Source: Mycolicibacterium sp. P1-5 (GTDB lineage Bacteria > Actinomycetota > Actinomycetes > Mycobacteriales > Mycobacteriaceae). From it: a stretch of DNA of 64,000 bases. The notes beneath the pieces were generated by a model that was given only the letters and a program-made list of their open reading frames with translations, had not been told where the DNA came from and searched no databases. The first letter of the stretch is position 1, and each line of letters starts with the position of its first letter. Shown here one piece after another: positions 60,834 to 64,000 of this stretch. The position numbers and the translations under genes were made by a program. Location: NCBI RefSeq assembly GCF_008329565.1, contig NZ_NPKT01000004.1:124001-188000 (forward strand). Direction: 5' to 3'.

Positions 60834-61538
60834 CTACATGCTGCGCTGCAGCAGCACGTCACCGGTCTCAACCTTGACCACCTGCACCGCCGAAATCTTC
60901 TCCACCGGCATCGACGTGCTGCCGGTCGGCGAGGCCGACTCGCCTTCGCGGGCCATCCACGTTGCGAGCTGGACCCGGCTGCCGTCACGGCCGACGGCAT
61001 ACATCGCCAACTTGTCGGCGTCCTCGTCCGCCCCGGTGCCGATCTCCTGGTGGTAAGTGCACGTCATCTCGATGTGAGTGCCCCAGCCCATGGGTGTCAC
61101 CTGGACCGTCGCCTCGAACGACGACGGCATCACCGGCGTCATGCTGACGGTCGCGGCCGACACCTGCGGTGCGGGCGTCGGCGTGCCGAATGGTGCCGGC
61201 TTGATCGCGACGAGAATGCCGACTGCCAGCACTGCCGCGGCCGCGGCGGCCACCGACCAGGTGACCCACCGTCCGCGACGCCGGCGTCGGCGGACCTCGA
61301 ACAGCACGCCGTCCAGCAACTGCGGGCGCAGCGGCGGGGGTTCGATCTCGCCGGTGTCGATGGCGGTCACCTCGTCGGGGGTGAGCATGGCCAGCAGCGC
61401 AGGCATGCCGCTGAGCTCGCCAACCGACGTCCGGCAGGGCACACAGCCACTGAGGTGCGCTTCGTACTCGCGGCGCTCGCTGCTCGACAGCGACCCCAGC
61501 ACATAGGCGGCGTCCCATGTTTCGTACGGATCCTTCAC
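60834..61538 (-). CDS. rslA: Anti-sigma-L factor RslA
   Basis: A 234-residue membrane anti-sigma factor. The N-terminal zinc anti-sigma domain has AHLSGCVPCRTSVGELSG (H-x3-C-x2-C) near residues 28-35, one membrane helix spans about 92-112, and an extracytoplasmic domain with a conserved-looking tail (about 125-234) follows. By family, it holds SigL inactive and releases it on redox change at the zinc site. The GTG start overlaps the sigL stop by 4 bp. In M. tuberculosis the pair is Rv0735-Rv0736. The operon that follows is SigL-like in its promoter. Confidence 0.87.
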   Translation of the reverse strand: MKDPYETWDAAYVLGSLSSSERREYEAHLSGCVPCRTSVGELSGMPALLAMLTPDEVTAIDTGEIEPPPLRPQLLDGVLFEVRRRRRRGRWVTWSVAAAAAAVLAVGILVAIKPAPFGTPTPAPQVSAATVSMTPVMPSSFEATVQVTPMGWGTHIEMTCTYHQEIGTGADEDADKLAMYAVGRDGSRVQLATWMAREGESASPTGSTSMPVEKISAVQVVKVETGDVLLQRSM

Positions 61539-62050
61539 CGGGTCACCCCCATCTCCTGCAGCGTCAGTCGTAGCGCACGCACCGCATAGTGCAGCCTCGA
61601 CTTCACCGTCCCCTCGGCGATCTGAAGGTCGGCCGCGATCTGCGCCGTGGTCCAGCCAAGATAGTAGGACCGGCGGACCACCGCGCGATGGTCGGACGAC
61701 AGCTGTGCCAGCGCATCCCCGATGAGTAACCGGTCGAGTGCGGTATTGACCTCATCGGGCCCCGCGGGTTCCGGAGCCCCCTCGGTGTTCAGCGAGTCGG
61801 TCTCCCTGCGGAACCGGGCGCTGCGCCGTTCGTCGATGATCATGTTGCGGGCCACGGTGAACAACCACGCCCTGGCGGAACGCTCGGCGTCCCCGGTCAC
61901 CTCGGGATGCTGCCAGGCCCGCAGCAGCGTCTCCTGGACCACGTCCTCGGCGCGCGCCGGATCACCGGTGAGCCGCAGCGCGTAGCGCCACAACGCGGCA
62001 GCGTGCTCCTGGTAGAGCACCCGCACCAGCGCCGCCTCCGGGTCGTCCAT
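61535..62050 (-). CDS. sigL: ECF sigma factor SigL
   Basis: A 171-residue ECF sigma factor: region 2 around DPARAEDVVQETLLRAWQHP and WLFTVARNMIIDERR, and region 4 with the helix-turn-helix WTTAQIAADLQIAEGTVKSR. The ATG at 62050 has a GGGAGG site and follows a TGAACC-N16-CGTGTC promoter, which is autoregulatory in the known mycobacterial system. Its neighbours secY-adk-map upstream and rslA downstream match the order known from M. tuberculosis. Confidence 0.92.
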   Translation of the reverse strand: MDDPEAALVRVLYQEHAAALWRYALRLTGDPARAEDVVQETLLRAWQHPEVTGDAERSARAWLFTVARNMIIDERRSARFRRETDSLNTEGAPEPAGPDEVNTALDRLLIGDALAQLSSDHRAVVRRSYYLGWTTAQIAADLQIAEGTVKSRLHYAVRALRLTLQEMGVTR

Positions 62051-62068
62051 CGCAAACCTCCCGGCTGA

Positions 62069-62096
62069 GACACGTAACCGGTGAGTGTCTGGTTCA
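62069..62096 (-). promoter_or_regulatory. SigL autoregulatory promoter
   Basis: On the minus strand, TGAACC (62096-62091), a 16-bp spacer and CGTGTC (62074-62069), ending 18 bp before the sigL ATG. The same two hexamers and the same spacer length recur at 60734-60761. Confidence 0.85.
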
Positions 62097-62190
62097 AAGT
62101 GTGCGCCGCGCCGGGCGTCGACAGCCTCGAAATCGACCTCAGGGTCGTGATCGCGGCCGATCCACAGCCATGGTGTCGATCTGGGCGCAG

Positions 62191-62988
62191 CTAGGCGGTG
62201 AGAACGCGCGGGCCATGGTCGGTGACCGCAACGGTGTGCTCCCAGTGCGCGGCACGCGACCCGTCGGCGGTGACCACCGTCCACTCGTCGGCCAGGATCC
62301 GGGTCTTGGTGGTACCCAGGGTCAGCATCGGCTCGATCGCCAAAACGGATCCGGCGACCAGCATCGGTCCTCGTCCGGGCTCGCCCTCGTTGGGCAGGAA
62401 CGGGTCCATGTGCATGGCTCGGCCGATGCCGTGCCCGCCATAGCCCGCCACGATGCCGAACCGGCGACCGTACGTCTGCTCGGCGTCGCGGGTGCCGGTC
62501 TCGATGGCATGCGAGACGTCGGTGAGCCGGTTGCCGGGGATCATCGCGGCGATACCGGCTTCCATCGCGTGCTTTGTCGCCGCTGACAGCGCGTCGTCCA
62601 TCGCGATCAGGGTGCCGATCCCGAAGGTGACGGCCGCGTCGCCGTGCCAGCCGTCGATGATCGCCCCGCAGTCGATCGACACCAGATCACCGGCCGCGAG
62701 TTTCTCGTCCTGGGCCGGAATGCCATGCACCACACGGTCGTTGACCGATGAGCAGATGCTGGCCGGGTAACCGTGATAACCGAGGAACGACGGAATGCCG
62801 TTGGCCTGCCGGATCACCGACTCCGCGACGTCGTCGAGTTCCTTGGTCGACACCCCGGGTGCGGCAGCGGCCTGGACAGCACGCAGGGCCGCGGCCACAA
62901 CCGCTCCGGCAGCAGCCATCGCGTCCAGCTCACCCGGCGTGCGGGCGGGAACGGTCTTGCGATTCCGCAGCCCGGGCAGAGAAACCAT
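62191..62988 (-). CDS. map: Methionine aminopeptidase, type I
   Basis: A 265-residue enzyme that removes N-terminal methionine. The five metal ligands are visible: the two aspartates in [19 protein letters not shown], the histidine in AGYGGHGIG, and glutamates in AIEPML and EHTVAV. There is no long N-terminal extension, matching the short MapA form that sits by adk in mycobacteria. It follows adk by 6 bp in the secY-adk-map run. Confidence 0.93.
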   Translation of the reverse strand: MVSLPGLRNRKTVPARTPGELDAMAAAGAVVAAALRAVQAAAAPGVSTKELDDVAESVIRQANGIPSFLGYHGYPASICSSVNDRVVHGIPAQDEKLAAGDLVSIDCGAIIDGWHGDAAVTFGIGTLIAMDDALSAATKHAMEAGIAAMIPGNRLTDVSHAIETGTRDAEQTYGRRFGIVAGYGGHGIGRAMHMDPFLPNEGEPGRGPMLVAGSVLAIEPMLTLGTTKTRILADEWTVVTADGSRAAHWEHTVAVTDHGPRVLTA

Positions 62989-62994
62989 CGACGA

Positions 62995-63540
62995 TCAGCG
63001 ACCGAGGGCGTGCAGCGCCCGGGCGAACACCTCGTCGAGGCTGCCGACGGCGTCTACGGTCTTGAGCTCGTCGGAGTAGTAGTCCAGCAGTGGCGCGGTC
63101 TCGTCCCGATAGACCCTGAACCGGTTGCGGATCACGTCCTCGGTGTCGTCGGCGCGGCCACGACCCTTGAGTCGGTCGACGAGTTCGTCCTCGGGCACCC
63201 GGAACTCGAGCACTGCGTCGAGCTTCAGGTCTCGTTTGGCCAGCATCTGCTTGAGCGCCTCGGCCTGCTCCACCGTGCGCGGGAAGCCGTCGAGAATGAA
63301 CCCACCGTCCACGTCGGCGTCGTTGAGTCGATCGTCGACCAAGGCATTGGTCAGCGTGGCCGGGACCAGGTCACCGGCATCGAGGTATTTCTTGGCCTCC
63401 AGCCCCAACTCCGTGCCCGTGCTGATGTTGTGCCGGAACAGGTCACCGGTGGAAATCTGCGGAACCCCGAGCTTGTCGGCCAGCTTGACCGCCTGAGTTC
63501 CTTTGCCCGCCCCCGGCGGTCCCAGCAGAACGATTCTCAC
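62995..63540 (-). CDS. adk: Adenylate kinase
   Basis: A 181-residue adenylate kinase (AMP + ATP to 2 ADP): P-loop [11 protein letters not shown], the AMP-binding [10 protein letters not shown] and GFPRTVEQ, and a short LID ([14 protein letters not shown]). The short form without a zinc LID is the mycobacterial type. The start overlaps the secY stop by 4 bp (ATGA), so it is coupled to the translocase gene. Confidence 0.95.
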   Translation of the reverse strand: MRIVLLGPPGAGKGTQAVKLADKLGVPQISTGDLFRHNISTGTELGLEAKKYLDAGDLVPATLTNALVDDRLNDADVDGGFILDGFPRTVEQAEALKQMLAKRDLKLDAVLEFRVPEDELVDRLKGRGRADDTEDVIRNRFRVYRDETAPLLDYYSDELKTVDAVGSLDEVFARALHALGR

Positions 63541-64000
63541 TTCAGGAACCCTTCGTAATTGCGCTGCATGAGCTGGCTCTCGATTTGTTTGACCGTATCC
63601 AAACCGACACCGATCATGATCAGAACCGCAGTGCCACCGAACGGCAGGTTCTGGACGGCACCGCTGTTGCCGATCTGCAGGAACACGTTTGGCAGGACAG
63701 CGATCACGCCCAGGTAGATCGAGCCGGGAAGGGTGATCCGGTTCAACACGTGACGCAGGTAGTCGGCGGTCGGCTTACCCGGTCGGATACCGGGGATGAA
63801 GCCACCGAACTTCTTCATCTCGTCGGCACGCTCATCGGGGTTGAACGTGATCGACACATAGAAGTAGGTGAAGAAGATGATCAGAGCGAAGTAGATGCCG
63901 ATGTAGACCGGGTCGGCGGGGTTCGTCAGGTAATTGGCGACGAATTTGTCCCACCAGCCGTTGCTCGGGCTGGTCCGCCCGCTCTGGATCAGCTGGGTGA
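63537..64000 (-). CDS. secY: Protein translocase subunit SecY (C-terminal part; 5' end outside window)
   Basis: The C-terminal 154 residues are visible: membrane helices around [19 protein letters not shown], the cytoplasmic loop [20 protein letters not shown] with [20 protein letters not shown], then [20 protein letters not shown]. These are the hallmark SecY C-terminus. It forms the channel of the Sec translocon. The gene begins beyond the right edge; adk follows by overlap. Confidence 0.95.
   Translation of the reverse strand, partial: TQLIQSGRTSPSNGWWDKFVANYLTNPADPVYIGIYFALIIFFTYFYVSITFNPDERADEMKKFGGFIPGIRPGKPTADYLRHVLNRITLPGSIYLGVIAVLPNVFLQIGNSGAVQNLPFGGTAVLIMIGVGLDTVKQIESQLMQRNYEGFLK

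Noticed and set aside
1..64000. CRISPR arrays, insertion sequences, prophage or att sites
   Set aside because: No regularly spaced repeats, transposase, integrase or phage structural genes were seen; the tRNA has no integrase next to it.

Overview
The window is chromosomal DNA from a high-GC actinomycete, almost certainly a rapidly growing Mycobacterium (Mycolicibacterium). The main evidence is the secY-adk-map-sigL-rslA block at the right end, the mmsA-fadE9-mmsB block, a fadD14/ltp1-type lipid block, two GjpA-type mycobacterial porin-like proteins, a mycofactocin-type short-chain dehydrogenase, an L,D-transpeptidase and an F420 (Ddn)-type reductase. Genes are dense, often joined by ATGA/GTGA stop-start overlaps, and spread over both strands. 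I saw no insertion sequence, prophage, integrase or CRISPR array.

Layout. 0-5 kb: an NAD(P)-dependent reductase, a thiolase-like lipid-transfer protein, an acyl-CoA ligase and an alpha/beta hydrolase. 5-10.5 kb: small membrane and stress proteins, a beta-propeller, and an MpaB-type oxygenase divergent from a TetR regulator. 10.7-13 kb: a glutamine-type ABC transporter (binding protein and permease fused, plus ATPase). 13-17.3 kb: hydrolases and a secreted GH2 glycosidase. 17.7-23.1 kb: a CobW GTPase, a four-cistron operon (isochorismatase remnant, DUF1348, PNPOx-like, MOSC-ferredoxin-reductase fusion) divergent from a MarR regulator, and an SDR. 23.3-26.1 kb: an unusual three-gene operon of a divergent Lgt-like protein, a proline-rich membrane protein and a radical SAM enzyme. 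26-37.9 kb: cell-envelope and secreted proteins (SodC, two GjpA-like proteins, Ldt, GH16) mixed with NAD(P)-dependent enzymes. 38.3-40.8 kb: an arsenic resistance operon (arsR divergent from arsI-acr3-arsC). 40.8-48.3 kb: gene remnants, membrane proteins, a tRNA and a large membrane-hydrolase fusion. 48.3-52 kb: a DctA-type transporter divergent from a CitA/CitB-type two-component system. 52.2-55.7 kb: valine catabolism (mmsA-fadE9-mmsB). 56.3-60.7 kb: a four-gene biosynthetic operon (ThDP enzyme, SRPBCC protein, KAS III-like enzyme, PLP aminotransferase). 60.8-64 kb: rslA, sigL, map, adk and the secY C-terminus.

Two loci stand out. First, the ThDP/SRPBCC/KAS III/aminotransferase operon is preceded by TGAACC-N16-CGTGTC. 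The same hexamers with the same spacing lie just upstream of sigL, so the operon looks like a direct SigL target encoding an undescribed small-molecule or lipid-modifying pathway. Its KAS III-like enzyme lacks the usual catalytic histidine. Second, the Lgt-like/proline-rich/radical SAM operon pairs a membrane protein that has lost the key Lgt histidine with a radical SAM enzyme built like the COG1964 family that includes the archaeal tetraether lipid synthase. This suggests unrecognised lipid or lipoprotein chemistry in the mycobacterial membrane.

All assignments come from reading the sequence and from remembered family features. No database search was run.
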